64,000 nt of DNA, taken from assembly GCA_018267615.1 (NCBI GenBank), contig JAFDYD010000004.1, forward strand, positions 1-64,000. Direction: 5' to 3'. Below the pieces are notes generated by a model. It was not told the origin of the DNA and ran no database searches. It saw nothing but the letters and a program-made list of their open reading frames with translations. The position numbers and the translations under genes were made by a program. Below are positions 18,107 to 29,200 of this stretch, one piece after another. This stretch comes from Bacteroidota bacterium. Its GTDB lineage: Bacteria > Bacteroidota > Bacteroidia > Chitinophagales > Chitinophagaceae. How positions within the stretch are numbered: position 1 is the stretch's first letter; each line of letters begins with the position of its first letter.

Positions 18107-19105
18107 CTACCGAATACTCTTGCTTCTATTGATATAGAATCTTACCGTTTCTTCCGGCCATTGATCGATATGATTTTTGAAACCATTTTTCAAAGAAATA
18201 AAATTAAAATTGTGCGTACCTGCCATGATAACTACGGGTCCGCTTTCTAATATTTTTTCTTCTTCGATTTTTTTAGGCATTACCAGTGCTGCATGTCCGG
18301 GTTTGGAATCATCCGGATTCTTGATAACTGCTACTATTATATTTCCCGCATTGGCCAATCGCTGCACTTCCATATAAAGCTGTATTCTATTACCGGCAGT
18401 TACCGGCATCCATCCATTTTGACGTGCTTCTTCAGTTTGCAACCAATCATATTGTGCGTTGGCTAGTAATTTTTGGCCGTGCTGCGGTGGATGAAGAATA
18501 TAGACTCCCATTTTTTGACAAGCGGCCGCAACAAATGCGCTGCAATGTGTGTGATTTTCTGAAGTCGCTTCAGGTTTATCTGCAACTCCGGTTTGCCAAT
18601 CGATATGTGAACCCGCAATCCACAAGCTTTCTACATTCAGGCTCAAATAAAATTTCTGTAGCGCTTTGCCATTTTCATCCACAATAAAAGAACCTGCATT
18701 ATTCGTAAAATATTCTTCTTTGTTCTTCTGTTCTTTTTCAATAACACTGATAAACTTTAGCTGCTTCGTATCAATCCATGAAGGCAATACCTGGTGCCGG
18801 TAATTTATTCCACCATCATGTATTTGAATTTGCACTTTGCAAACCGCGTTATAAAAAATTGTGTTGCGGACATAATCCGGGCAAAGATTTTTTCTTTCAA
18901 AAACCGGCAGGTACAACAAAGTATCTTGGTATGAATACATATCGATCCGGAGGAATTTAGATTCACCTTCACAAGAATTTTTCATGTGTTGGGTGGATGT
19001 CTGTTCAATCAGTTCATCAAGACAGCTCGGATATGATGATTGTGCAAACGCAACGACACAACTGAAAAATGCTATTATCGAAAGAAAGCAAAAACGGATT
19101 TTCAT
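18107..19105 (-). CDS. Exported protein with NlpC/P60- or CHAP-like cysteine hydrolase features
   Basis: A 332-residue exported protein (signal ending at FAQ). The first half (about residues 20-150) is not recognised. The second half has a Cys in THCSAFVAAACQKMGVYIL (about residue 187) and a His in SKPGHAALVMP (about 270), an arrangement seen in papain-like peptidoglycan hydrolases and amidases, where a Cys at the start of a helix pairs with a later His on a strand. I infer a cell-wall amidase or peptidase, but no family signature is exact. It follows the lipocalin-like gene by 8 bp and is the last gene of a four-gene minus-strand cluster of secreted proteins. Confidence 0.6.
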   Translation of the reverse strand: MKIRFCFLSIIAFFSCVVAFAQSSYPSCLDELIEQTSTQHMKNSCEGESKFLRIDMYSYQDTLLYLPVFERKNLCPDYVRNTIFYNAVCKVQIQIHDGGINYRHQVLPSWIDTKQLKFISVIEKEQKNKEEYFTNNAGSFIVDENGKALQKFYLSLNVESLWIAGSHIDWQTGVADKPEATSENHTHCSAFVAAACQKMGVYILHPPQHGQKLLANAQYDWLQTEEARQNGWMPVTAGNRIQLYMEVQRLANAGNIIVAVIKNPDDSKPGHAALVMPKKIEEEKILESGPVVIMAGTHNFNFISLKNGFKNHIDQWPEETVRFYINRSKSIR

Positions 19106-19113
19106 GTGAAATC

Positions 19114-19584
19114 TTATTTTATTTTTTTGTAAACGATCTGCATTGATTTACTTCTTCCTTTGAAATTTGGAATGGAAGGATTATCATCGTAATTAAAATT
19201 CCAGGTCATGGTATCGCCGCTGAAATCGATTTGATATTTAGCAGGAGGAATTGAATTATCTGAAGTGGTGATGGTGACAATATTATTCCTCATTTTCCAG
19301 CTTCCTTTTGGTACAGTGGTGGCCACTATTTTCTTTATTTCATCCGAACAGCCACTTGCATCTTCACGCATGTTGCCATCGCTCATAAAAGAGTAAACGA
19401 TATTGGCATAGCAGGGCTGTGATTTGCAAAGCATTTTATAGGAATCTGTTTTCTGACCGTTCGCCAACACAAGAACCTGTGCGGTTTTTTTCCAGTTACC
19501 AACCATAGTTTGAGCTATCATATTTTTTTGTAGCATACAGCATACAAGAAGAAATAACATTCCAATTTTTTGTATTTTTTTCAT
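19114..19584 (-). CDS. Secreted lipocalin-like protein
   Basis: A 156-residue small exported protein with a signal peptide (cleavage after MIAQ). The mature part begins MVGNWKKTAQVLV and shows the alternating strands of bacterial lipocalin-like domains (GxW near the start, then SFMSDGNMREDASGC, GSWKMRNNIVTIT, TMTWNF). Three Cys residues in the middle may form disulfides. Ligand unknown. It precedes the cysteine-hydrolase-like gene by 8 bp and follows the large LGFP gene by 62 bp, so the three are probably co-transcribed. Confidence 0.6.
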   Translation of the reverse strand: MKKIQKIGMLFLLVCCMLQKNMIAQTMVGNWKKTAQVLVLANGQKTDSYKMLCKSQPCYANIVYSFMSDGNMREDASGCSDEIKKIVATTVPKGSWKMRNNIVTITTSDNSIPPAKYQIDFSGDTMTWNFNYDDNPSIPNFKGRSKSMQIVYKKIK

Positions 19585-19646
19585 CGGTTTATTTTTTGAT
19601 TAATACCATTCCTATTTTTTGTATTGAAAAATTATTTCGATATCAA

Positions 19647-21860
19647 TCATTTTGTGATTTTGTTGCTGACCATTTTTTGTTTTGGTGGAAGAGGTTGCGG
19701 ATTGATCATTTCCGGATTTCCAATTCGTCCCGGCGTAACCTGGTTAGACGCTCTCGGTGGAAGATTTTTAAAATTGTTACTTGCCGAACTGCTGTCTGTA
19801 GCAGCCGTCACTAACTGAGCATTCCGCATATGATCAGATACAATTCCTGATTCTTCTGCCTTCGAATAAATATGAACGTTCGCTGATGTTATGCTTTGAT
19901 CGCGGAAATCTTTTTTTATTTGCAGCTCAATAAATCCATGTTCGAATTTTTGTACGCCTCCGTAGTCGAGGGATTGCATTTTGTTGCTGGTAGCCGTATA
20001 ATCAGAAACCGGATAACCTAAAGGACCTTTTTCCCAATTTTGTTTTGCCCATGCATCAAAAATTTCACCCTCAACAACAAAGGCTCCGTATTTAGATGTC
20101 CAATAGATATATCCGTTATCAAATTTTTGATAGGCGCCGCCCTGCAAAGCTGCTGGATCCATTTGGGGCCAACCAAGATTTCCGTGTTCTGAATTTAAAC
20201 TGTTGTATTTTTTTCTGATGTCTCCCCAATTGGCATAAGCCTTTTTTGTATTGTTGTTATAGTACAAAACACTCCACGGAATACTTCCCAACATAAAATA
20301 ACCGTCTCCATCTTTTTTAGTACCAGTTGTATAAGTGGCATAGGAATTATTTGTTGTCCCGACAAAGGCAGCCAATCCAGCAGCGTGTTGCTGCATAACA
20401 ATCGTAGCAGTAATTCCGCCAATATCGAACTTCTGTCCTCTGCGTACATTATTTTCTACCCATTGCAATTGAAAATTCGAACAATTGTATTTATCCATTT
20501 TATTTTTCTCAGCATCCATGAAGTCATATACCTGAACATAAGTCCGGTCAATTAGTGTTGCCTGTTGTTCAAGATTAAAACTGCTGTTGACATTATTGAT
20601 CATGCAACCCGGATCATAAGTTTGGCCAAAGCCTCCTCCTCTGATATATCTATCAACCATACCAGGTGCTCCATATTGATAAATCTCCCAAGCATGTCCC
20701 AATTCATGAATGAACACTTGTCCGGGAAATGGATAGTTACTCAATATCATGTTGGTTGGATTGTCAAATGCATCCCCCAAATTCATATACACTTCCTGGC
20801 CTGTCGGGCTCGGCCACGTATAATAACGATGTACTTTTTGAAAACTCAATGGATCCTGACTTAGCGGATTCATGAAATTAAATATCTTGATTCTTTCGCG
20901 CGGCGGCAGATTGTGATTATATATTTTATTATTGGCCCAAGCATATTCATCTTCGCGCATGGTGCGTGTCGCCGGAATATTTCCATAAAATACAAGATTA
21001 ACCAAACCTGCTGCAGTGAGATAAAAGTATTGTCCGGTTTCATTGATGAAATAACCTGCGGCATCTCCCAGACCATTGATGTCTTTGATAACACAATTTG
21101 CAAGTCCGCTTACGCCATCGATTGTTTGATCAAATACATATTCGACGCCATTGATGGTTTTCTTTACAAAATCTCCCGCATCACTTACAAAATTGGAAAC
21201 ATCACCAAGCCAATCGCAATTTTTGCAATTCGGTTTTACACCCGGAATAACAAAACTGAAATCAACATGACTGGGATCTGTTTGTCCGGGCAGGATTGAA
21301 TAAACACCATATACAATATTTTTATTGATCACTGATTTAGCATTGCATTCGTACTGATGTGTTATACTTGCGCCGGTACCATCGTTTGGTTTACCTTTTA
21401 CTTTCATATCCTGTTGTGATGAAAGTGAGGGACTGTATACAACCATCACAAGTTTTCCGGCAAGCGCATTCGTAACATTCAACTGGTAATTAATTGTGTT
21501 GTCTGGAGTAACCTGGAAATTGACTGCTGAATTTATTCTTTGTCTTAGCGACACAATACTGTAACCTTGTTTTTTATTGTCTGGCTGATAATCTGCCAAC
21601 CACAATTCCAATTTTATTTTGTTACCTAATAGTTGTGACAAATTCAGATGCCATTCATTCTCCATTTTTGGAAGTACCGTCTGATCAAAAAAGATTGTTC
21701 CCTGGAAATTATTAGCCAGCGTATTTGTCTTTTCAACCATATTGTGCATGGAAGCAGTAGAAGCGGGCAAAGTTTTATGTCCACTTACCTGTGCGAAACT
21801 GCTTTGCCATAAAAAACCAGCTAGAGAAAGTGTGAGCCAGGATTTAGATATGTTATTCAT
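19647..21860 (-). CDS. Secreted HELGH metalloprotease-like protein with LGFP repeats
   Basis: A 737-residue exported protein with a signal ending at SSFAQ. N-terminal 200 residues look like beta-sandwich. The centre has a zinc-site-like HELGHAWE (about residue 387) preceded by a helix, similar to the short HExxH segments of DUF4157-type or eCIS-associated putative metallopeptidases; a third ligand cannot be assigned with confidence. Near the C-terminus (about residues 560-645) are at least two LGFP repeats (NLGWPQMDPAALQGG..QKFDNGYIYW and GPLGYPVSDY..QKFEHGFIEL), a cell-wall-binding repeat. A surface enzyme acting on cell envelope or glycans is plausible; the substrate is unknown. Confidence 0.65.
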   Translation of the reverse strand: MNNISKSWLTLSLAGFLWQSSFAQVSGHKTLPASTASMHNMVEKTNTLANNFQGTIFFDQTVLPKMENEWHLNLSQLLGNKIKLELWLADYQPDNKKQGYSIVSLRQRINSAVNFQVTPDNTINYQLNVTNALAGKLVMVVYSPSLSSQQDMKVKGKPNDGTGASITHQYECNAKSVINKNIVYGVYSILPGQTDPSHVDFSFVIPGVKPNCKNCDWLGDVSNFVSDAGDFVKKTINGVEYVFDQTIDGVSGLANCVIKDINGLGDAAGYFINETGQYFYLTAAGLVNLVFYGNIPATRTMREDEYAWANNKIYNHNLPPRERIKIFNFMNPLSQDPLSFQKVHRYYTWPSPTGQEVYMNLGDAFDNPTNMILSNYPFPGQVFIHELGHAWEIYQYGAPGMVDRYIRGGGFGQTYDPGCMINNVNSSFNLEQQATLIDRTYVQVYDFMDAEKNKMDKYNCSNFQLQWVENNVRRGQKFDIGGITATIVMQQHAAGLAAFVGTTNNSYATYTTGTKKDGDGYFMLGSIPWSVLYYNNNTKKAYANWGDIRKKYNSLNSEHGNLGWPQMDPAALQGGAYQKFDNGYIYWTSKYGAFVVEGEIFDAWAKQNWEKGPLGYPVSDYTATSNKMQSLDYGGVQKFEHGFIELQIKKDFRDQSITSANVHIYSKAEESGIVSDHMRNAQLVTAATDSSSASNNFKNLPPRASNQVTPGRIGNPEMINPQPLPPKQKMVSNKITK

Positions 21861-21916
21861 GATTTTTATATTTGAATGAACGCGTTATGAATTTATTTTT
21901 TGTTTTAGTAAATGTG

Positions 21917-23020
21917 TTATCGTAAATAAGCGCTTGCGTTGATTTGTCCATTGCCGCTGTCGAGACCCGTAGATTTTATTTTTATTTTCAGGTAGCCGTT
22001 GTTGCCGCTCGTGCCAATCTGCTTAACAACAGCAATCAGCGCATATACTTCCCTGTTATCCATTTGGGCTTTTACTGCAAGAACCTGTCCGTCTAATTTT
22101 TCTCCTACTGAAGAATAATTGCCAGAATAATTTTGCGCATTGCGAACAGCACTTTGGATCTGCCCATTATTTTGTATCTGGTTAAATTGTGAAATGGTTA
22201 ATTTGGTCAGCGCAACTTCAGTTTCATTTACGTCGCTCCATTGCATTACCTGTTCACTTACGTGCTCGGTCATATAACCCGCAGTACCATTATTTCTCGC
22301 AAAGCCTGGAGTCATGATATGATAAGTATTTTGTCCATCTGCCGGCGCAAAAAACATCAAATCGACAGAAGCCGGCGCTTGCGCAGCATCACCCATACCC
22401 ATTACTGTTCCAGTGAGTGCATCGAGACAATTGCCATACAGTCCGTTGTTTTGGTTCCCCCAATTTCCTGTACCATCATTATTGATAGTAGCGGGATTAT
22501 TTACGGGCAGGTTTTGATTGGGTAAATAATTTTGCGGACTTTGATTATAACCATTCATATTATTCTGATAAGCGCCACTTGTTCCGTTTGTTGAATATGT
22601 GCTTGAAGAATTAGCGCTTTGGTTATTGTATCCATTGTTCGTTGAGGTCGCATACGTGTTGTTATTTGCCGAATTGCTGTATTGATTGTTGTATTGATTG
22701 TTGTGAGAAGTGTCATAACCATTGGAATATTGGCCGTTGTTGGAATAACTTCCACCATTTACCCCGGTGTTGTTTGCATTTCCATTTTTACCAAACACGG
22801 CGTTTGAGGAAGATTTCACGTCCGATGCCATTTGTTTTGCATCATAAAAAAGTTGACGCGCCTTCAACAGGTAAGGTTGAAAAACAGCAATGGCATTACT
22901 GACTTTATTGACTGCATTGTTTGCCTTTTGAAATACATCAGGCCTTCCGGAATTTTGGGTAAAACCGGCAACCGGCATTAAAGCCAGTATTATAAGCGAA
23001 AAAAGTAAAAGCTTTTTCAT
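21917..23020 (-). CDS. Exported Asn/Tyr-rich protein of unknown function
   Basis: A 367-residue protein with a signal peptide (MKKLLLFSLIILALMPVAGFTQ). Residues about 75-200 are low-complexity, dominated by Asn, Gly, Tyr, Ser and Gln (NNQYNNQYSNSANNN and similar). The C-terminal half is folded and contains LDALTGTVMGMGDAAQAP and a regular strand pattern (YALIAVVKQIGTSGNNGYL). I do not recognise a family. It is the first gene of the minus-strand secreted cluster and precedes the LGFP protein by 56 bp, so the two may act at the same place outside the cell. Confidence 0.6.
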   Translation of the reverse strand: MKKLLLFSLIILALMPVAGFTQNSGRPDVFQKANNAVNKVSNAIAVFQPYLLKARQLFYDAKQMASDVKSSSNAVFGKNGNANNTGVNGGSYSNNGQYSNGYDTSHNNQYNNQYSNSANNNTYATSTNNGYNNQSANSSSTYSTNGTSGAYQNNMNGYNQSPQNYLPNQNLPVNNPATINNDGTGNWGNQNNGLYGNCLDALTGTVMGMGDAAQAPASVDLMFFAPADGQNTYHIMTPGFARNNGTAGYMTEHVSEQVMQWSDVNETEVALTKLTISQFNQIQNNGQIQSAVRNAQNYSGNYSSVGEKLDGQVLAVKAQMDNREVYALIAVVKQIGTSGNNGYLKIKIKSTGLDSGNGQINASAYLR

Positions 23021-23346
23021 TGTTAATAGTTAAAATTTTTTTAGAATCATTCATTACTCGGCCAATACACATTTCGAAATCCATATCAAACCTAATAGCA
23101 TCTTGTGCTGAAAAAAATGGCAAAGTGATAAACAACAAAAAAAATGGGTGAACTGCATTTTAACAATGAGCTCTACTTGAAATTTTACCCGACATCGGGG
23201 AGATGTATGGCAAAGTGAAATGATTGAAGACTATTATGCCGATAGGACGAATTAGATTACACAATCGAAGGCGATATAGACATAGGTTTTATTAACCTGA
23301 TGATGCAACGCAGCTTCCGTAAATGAGCAAAGAACATTTGTTAGTG
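23021..23346. other. Gene-free stretch upstream of the Asn-rich protein
   Basis: About 326 bp without a credible open reading frame longer than 15 codons. It holds the upstream region of the minus-strand gene starting at 23020 and, on the minus strand, TAGGTTTG at 23094-23087, which fits the Bacteroidota -7 element but lacks a good -33 partner. Nothing else is visible. Confidence 0.5.
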
Positions 23347-23462
23347 GGTCAGTTTGAAATTTCTATGTGTAACTATGTGCCTACTGTGCCTATGTGGTGA
23401 AAAAAAATTTACCACATAGGCACAGTAGGCACATAGTTACACATAGAAATTTCAAACTGACC
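23347..23462. repeat. 52-bp perfect inverted repeat, 3' of the M20 gene
   Basis: 23347-23398 and 23411-23462 are exact reverse complements with a 12-nt loop. It begins 6 bp after the stop of the M20 amidohydrolase and can act as its terminator. A 23-bp piece of one arm (23434-23456) occurs again, without its partner, at 30187-30209. Confidence 0.92.
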
Positions 23463-23468
23463 GAACAT

Positions 23469-24773
23469 TTAGAGATTGGAATAATCGACCACCAAATGGC
23501 AAAAAGCTTTCACTCCTAATTTCAATCCGCTCTCATCAACATAAAAATCAGGTGTATGATGCGATGGCGCTTTTAGCGGATCCTCACCCTTTGGCATGCC
23601 TCCGAGAAAGAAGAAAATTCCGGGAACCTTTTGTTCAAAAAAAGAAAAATCTTCTGCACCGGCCACCGGCGCTTTCAACATCACATTATCTTTTCCTGCA
23701 ACGCTCTGAAATGTCGGAATCATTTTTGCAACCAGCTCAGGATTATTATAGGTAACCGGATAATGTGAACTATATGGAATGATAACTTCAGCAGTTGCGC
23801 CTGAAGCCTCTGCTGTTTTGGTGACGATTTGTTTTACGCGATCGATGATCAATTTTTCGTCGTCCAAAGTAAATGACCTTAATGTGCCCAACATCTCCAC
23901 TTGTTCAGGTATAATATTGGAACGGTTACCTCCGTGAATCGAACCGATCGTTACCACACCGGGATTTTCGGTGATGTTAAGGTTGCGGCTGATAACAGTC
24001 TGTAAATTATTGATCACTTGGGCAGCTACTACAATCGGATCAACTGACGACCATGGATATGCGCCGTGAGCCGATTTGCCTTTGATGATAATTTTCATAT
24101 CATTCACTCCCGCCATTATTCCGCCCGGACGATAAGTGATTTTACCTACTTCAGTTTGTGAATTGATATGAAGCCCGAAGATTACATCCACTTTTGGATT
24201 TTCTAATACGCCTTCTTTGATCATGAGTTCGGCGCCGCCTTCTTCACCAACAGGAGCGCCTTCTTCTGCCGGCTGAAAAATAAATTTCACTGTTCCTTTC
24301 AAATCTTTTTTTACCGAGGTCAACACTTCTGCTACGCTCATCAGGATCGCCATGTGCGTATCATGACCGCATGCATGCATCACACCAACTTCTTGTCCGT
24401 TATATGTCGATTTCGCTTTTGAAGCAAAGGGAACATTCACTCTTTCAGTAACCGGCAATCCATCCATGTCAGATCTCAAAGCAATGACAGGTCCGGGTTT
24501 TCCTCCTTTCAATATTCCAACGACGCCGGTTTTACCAACACCTTCTTTTACTTCCATGCCTAACGAACGCAAATGATCTGCAATAATTTTTGCTGTACGA
24601 GTTTCATGGTTACCCAATTCAGGGTGTTCGTGAAAATCTCTTCTCCATGCAATTGTTTTCGATTCAATTTTATCTGCGGCCAAATCCATTTTAGCATAGA
24701 GATCCTTTGTTTGTGCAAAAAGGAATTGTGTACAAAAAATAAAATAGCAAAATGCAGGAATTAATTTTCTCAT
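23469..24773 (-). CDS. M20-family amidohydrolase / carboxypeptidase
   Basis: A 434-residue exported metallopeptidase-like amidohydrolase (N-acyl-amino acid deacylase / IAA-amidohydrolase type). I start it at MRKLIPAFCYFIFCTQFLFAQ, a clean signal peptide, rather than 10 codons upstream. Metal-site motifs are intact: DMDGLPV, HACGHDTHMA, the catalytic Glu in AEEGAPVGEEGG and a late GAEDFSFF. Together with HEHPELGNHE near the N-terminus these are typical of the hippurate hydrolase group. Substrate probably an N-acylated amino acid or peptide outside the cytoplasm. It is monocistronic, divergent from chrA. Confidence 0.92.
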   Translation of the reverse strand: MRKLIPAFCYFIFCTQFLFAQTKDLYAKMDLAADKIESKTIAWRRDFHEHPELGNHETRTAKIIADHLRSLGMEVKEGVGKTGVVGILKGGKPGPVIALRSDMDGLPVTERVNVPFASKAKSTYNGQEVGVMHACGHDTHMAILMSVAEVLTSVKKDLKGTVKFIFQPAEEGAPVGEEGGAELMIKEGVLENPKVDVIFGLHINSQTEVGKITYRPGGIMAGVNDMKIIIKGKSAHGAYPWSSVDPIVVAAQVINNLQTVISRNLNITENPGVVTIGSIHGGNRSNIIPEQVEMLGTLRSFTLDDEKLIIDRVKQIVTKTAEASGATAEVIIPYSSHYPVTYNNPELVAKMIPTFQSVAGKDNVMLKAPVAGAEDFSFFEQKVPGIFFFLGGMPKGEDPLKAPSHHTPDFYVDESGLKLGVKAFCHLVVDYSNL

Positions 24774-24903
24774 ATCCGTGGTTATATTTTTCAATTTACA
24801 CAAAACGCCGGGTAAAACTTTATCTTGATCGATTCCTTTTGCTCATATTTTCAACAATCAATAAATTGTACTTTTAATTCAGCTTTTAATTCAACGTCCT
24901 CTC

Positions 24904-26148
24904 ATGGTGCTGTTCCGGCATATTCCTTTTTTAAAAGCTGTGTTCTTCCATAGCATTTCTGCTTTCGGCGGACCGCAGGGTCATTTGGGGCTGATGATGA
25001 AAACTTTTGTTCATCAACGCAGAGATGTTACTAAAGAAGAATTATTAGACTATAACGCATTTTGCCAACTACTGCCCGGTGCTTCGTCTACGCAAACTTT
25101 AACTTTAATTGGCTATAAACGAGGAGGTGTGATATTGGCCGTGCTCACATTGATGATTTGGATATTGCCTGCTTGTTTCCTGATGGGTGCATTTTCTTTT
25201 TTCCTGGAATATATTAATCAAAAAACACTAAAGACGGATATTTTCAAATTTATACAGCCGATGACGGTTGGTTTTATTGCTTATGCCGCCATACAATCTT
25301 ATAAAATCTCCGTACACAATACCATTACGCACGTGATCATGGCCGTTAGTGCGGTTGCTACTTTCTTTGTGTTTACGAGTCCGTGGATATTTCCATTGCT
25401 ACTCGTTCTTGGCGGCTGCGTTACCAACCTGAGTAGTAAAAGAATTCCGCAGAAGGAAATTCCGCTGAAGAAAATCAAATGGGGAAATATCTGGCTGTTC
25501 GCAATTATTTTCGTGGTGGCTGGTATATCCAGTGAATTGGCCCGCAAAAACGATTGGCCGCATCGAAAGCCGCTCAATCTTTTTGAAAACACATATCGGT
25601 TTGGAAGTTTGGTATTCGGCGGCGGACAGGTTCTGATACCGATGATGTATGAACAATTTGTTGCCAGACCGGAATCGCAAAAATTGATAAAAAGAAATCC
25701 GCATGTGCTAAAAGTGAGCAAGGATGATTTCTATACCGGCGCTGGCATTGTGCGCGCAATTCCCGGGCCCGTTTTCTCCGTCGCATCATTTATGGGAGGA
25801 ACTTTGATGAAAGATGGTGGGCCAACGATGCAAATATTTGGTTGCATCATTGGATCCGTTGCTATTTTTTTACCAAGTGCATTACTGGTTTTATTTTTTT
25901 TCCCGATATGGCATAACATGAAAAAATACGCTACGGTATATCGGGCACTGGAAGGAATCAATGCTGTAGTGGTTGGGATCATTGTGGCCGCTACTTTTTA
26001 TATGATGAAAGATGCCGCCGTAGCTGATTGGAAATCTCTTTTCTTAAATATTATTGTGTTGGTAGGAACCTGGGCTTTTCTTTCCTATTCGCGTCTTCCT
26101 TCTCCAGTGATTGTAATTATTTGTTTGGCGATGGGATGGGTGTTTTAG
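24904..26148 (+). CDS. chrA: Chromate transporter (long-chain CHR family)
   Basis: A 414-residue membrane protein with two homologous CHR halves. The first half begins [16 protein letters not shown] and the second [16 protein letters not shown], both family signatures; [14 protein letters not shown] sequence ([18 protein letters not shown]) follows the second. About ten membrane segments. Long-chain CHR proteins export chromate, or exchange sulfate-like anions, and some have other substrates. It is alone, with no chromate reductase or regulator next to it, so the physiological substrate is uncertain. Confidence 0.9.
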   Translation: MVLFRHIPFLKAVFFHSISAFGGPQGHLGLMMKTFVHQRRDVTKEELLDYNAFCQLLPGASSTQTLTLIGYKRGGVILAVLTLMIWILPACFLMGAFSFFLEYINQKTLKTDIFKFIQPMTVGFIAYAAIQSYKISVHNTITHVIMAVSAVATFFVFTSPWIFPLLLVLGGCVTNLSSKRIPQKEIPLKKIKWGNIWLFAIIFVVAGISSELARKNDWPHRKPLNLFENTYRFGSLVFGGGQVLIPMMYEQFVARPESQKLIKRNPHVLKVSKDDFYTGAGIVRAIPGPVFSVASFMGGTLMKDGGPTMQIFGCIIGSVAIFLPSALLVLFFFPIWHNMKKYATVYRALEGINAVVVGIIVAATFYMMKDAAVADWKSLFLNIIVLVGTWAFLSYSRLPSPVIVIICLAMGWVF

Positions 26149-26157
26149 GAGAAGTTG

Positions 26158-26221
26158 AACTTTGCGATTTTGCGTCTTTGCGAGAAAAAATTATCACGCA
26201 AAGACGCAAAATCGCAAAGTT
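26158..26221. terminator. 25-bp perfect hairpin between convergent chrA and the DUF2723 gene
   Basis: 26158-26182 pairs exactly with 26197-26221 around a 14-nt loop. The arm reads CGCAAAGACGCAAAATCGC; nearly the same word recurs as a single arm at 31693-31715 and, in a related form, in the hairpin at 42198-42287. It serves both converging genes. Confidence 0.88.
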
Positions 26222-26250
26222 TCGCAAAGATTAATATCATCTACTCCTAT

Positions 26251-29200
26251 CTAATTCTTCAAAGTCTTTGAGTCCTGCTTCTCCCATTCATCCATCTGCC
26301 TTAATATCTGGAAAGAAGAAACGATATCCGATGCAAATGGAATCTGGCTATCTGATAAATTGCTTCCTTTTCCCTGGAGAATTTGATACGCCGCATTTGC
26401 CATTTGTTCCTCGCTCATATTTTCTTCACCGAGCGATTTATAATAGTTCATCTGCTGCTGCAAATCTTTTCTGAGCGATGCTGAAACTTTTTTCGCCAAT
26501 TCAAGATCACCTGCTAAATAGCATGCGCTCAAAAATTGTGTTGATATCGCATCGTGTTGATTGCCTCGATTGCTCGTCATGCCATAGAGGAAATTCGATT
26601 CCTTGAACTGTTGGTCAAAATGATCCAGCACTTTTTTTGCGAGATCCTTTCTTCCCGATTGTGCGAGACTGATTGCCAATTGCGCATGAGCAAGCCTGAT
26701 AATATTCAAACGACGACGATTCTCTTCATCATAATAAATATTTTTCCGTGCTCCTTGTCCAAACGAAAATTTATCCATCATAATCTTGACTGACTCTTCA
26801 TTATCTATGCGGTCGTCTTCTACGGGAACGAGGCGGTATGCAAGACCGTTAGCTCTTACATAACGACCGACACCTAATTTCTCTGCTTCGCTTTGATTCG
26901 TAAAACAAATAGGTCTGTTCCAGCGATTGGCTGCAATAATCGAGAGCATCGCCAAATCACCTTTGAGAATATAATTGCGATCACCCAAATCAATATGTAA
27001 TTCATTCACCACATGATCTCCGTCGTGAACAGTGCCATTGCTTTTTACCATGTTGATATCAACAGGCACGCTTAATTTTTTTGAAGGAAGAACGCTATAA
27101 CTTTCATCTTCGATTTGCGTAGTATATTTTGGATCATCGCTGCCGACGGCATTCTTCAGCAAATCATACATGTCATAATATTTGTTCTTATCGAAACCTG
27201 GTAATTTATCCGTGCACAATACAAGATCCCTTCTATTACCTGCTATTTGTTCTTTTGTAAAAATAACATCGGCGGGAGCGCTCTGATTTATTTTATACCG
27301 CAATTGATTCATATACCAATCCGTTCCAATCAAGGTAGTAATTACAATTCTTACATCGGGCCGGATACCTTCTACTTCCTGCGCATACCAAAGCGGGTAT
27401 GTGTCGTTGTCTTCCGATGAAAATAAAATTGCATTTTTCGGACAACTTTCGAGATAACTTCTTGCCATATCTCTCGCCAATGTTTTGTTGCTTCGATCAT
27501 GATCATCCCATTCCTGTGATGCCATTAATACAGGAACTGTCAACAAACACAATCCCGCTGCCGCATAGTTTGCGAGAGGAGCTTTCATCAGTTTTTCAAA
27601 TTTCTCTTTCACCCAAATCACACCGATGCCGATCCAAATTGCAAATGCATAAAAAGAACCGACATATGCATAATCGCGTTCACGCGGTTGCGCGCCTGCT
27701 TGGTTCAGGTAGATTACAATGGCCATCCCAGTAAAAAAGAATAATAAAAGATTCACCCAAAAATCTTTTCGGTTACGCATACATTGAAATATCAATCCGA
27801 TCAATCCCAATGCAAGCGGAATCATAAATAACCTGTTGAATGCTTTGTTGTTTTTATGAATACTTTCCGGAAGTTTATCCTGGTTACCATACAGTGCATT
27901 ATCAACGATGGGAATTCCGCTGATCCAATTACTATCGCGCGCGTTTCCAAAACCCTGCAAATCGTTTTGTCGGCCTGCAAAATTCCACATGAAATATCTC
28001 AGGTACATCCAACCGGTTTGATATTTCATAAAATATTTCATGTTATCCGCCATAGTTGGCTGATCGCCTTCGTTAACGCCACCATACTGGCGATAGAGAT
28101 CAATTTCATTTCGATCGTTGGTATTGTCCCACATCCGTGGAAAAAAATGTGAAGAAGGAGTATTGATCCAATCTTGCGCAGGAAGTTTTCCAGCCAGTTC
28201 ATATTTACCTTTCTCTCTCACATAAATATTATCGCCGTCCTTACGGGGAGGGTTATCCGTAAAATCGGGACCGTACACAATTGGCCAGTCGCCGTATTGT
28301 TGTCTGCCGAGATATCCCATCAAGTTTACCGGGTTATCCACGTTAAACATATCGATAGCGGGATCCGCGTTGGAACGGATCATCGTCGTAAAATAAGTGG
28401 AATAACCAAGTAGCATGAATGCAAAAGACCAGAGACCTATTTTTAAAAAATAATAATTTTTTCTGACGGCATAACGAATTCCCCACACGATCCCGAGTGT
28501 TAATAGCAAGAGGAAAAAAGCAAATCCTGTGAAATAAGGTGTGCCGAGATCATTTACAAAATGTACATCGAACCAGCCTGCGCCCTGGATAGTATATTGA
28601 ATAACGAATTTTTGAACGAGACCTGTAATCACGCATCCCACTAGAAATGCAAGTATAGTTCCGCGCGTGGTTACTTGGAAACGACGGAAATAAAATACCA
28701 TCACGATGGCCGGAATGGTGAGCAGGTTTAATAGATGAACACCGATAGACAATCCCATCATGTAAAAAATAAATATCAGCCATTTATCTGCACCGGGAGT
28801 ATCTGCTTTTTGTTCCCATTTTAATATCGCCCAAAAAACCAATGCTGTAAAAAATGAAGAAGATGCATATACTTCTCCTTCTACTGCGCTAAACCAAAAA
28901 GAATCACTGAATGCGTAAGCGAGCGCACCAACAACACCCGCGCTCATAATGGTAAATACTTGTTGTTTGGTTGGCTGCTGATTATTTTTTGATATAAGTT
29001 TCCTGGCAAAATGTGTGACCGACCAAAACAAAAACAAAATAGTAAAACCGCTTGCGATAGCGCTCATGAAATTTACCGCGCGTGCTGCAGTCATTGGATT
29101 ATCTCCAAACATGATTATAAAAAATCTTCCCATCAACACAAAGAGTGGTGCTCCGGGCGGATGTGGGATCTGCAACTTATAACAGCTGGATACGAATTCG

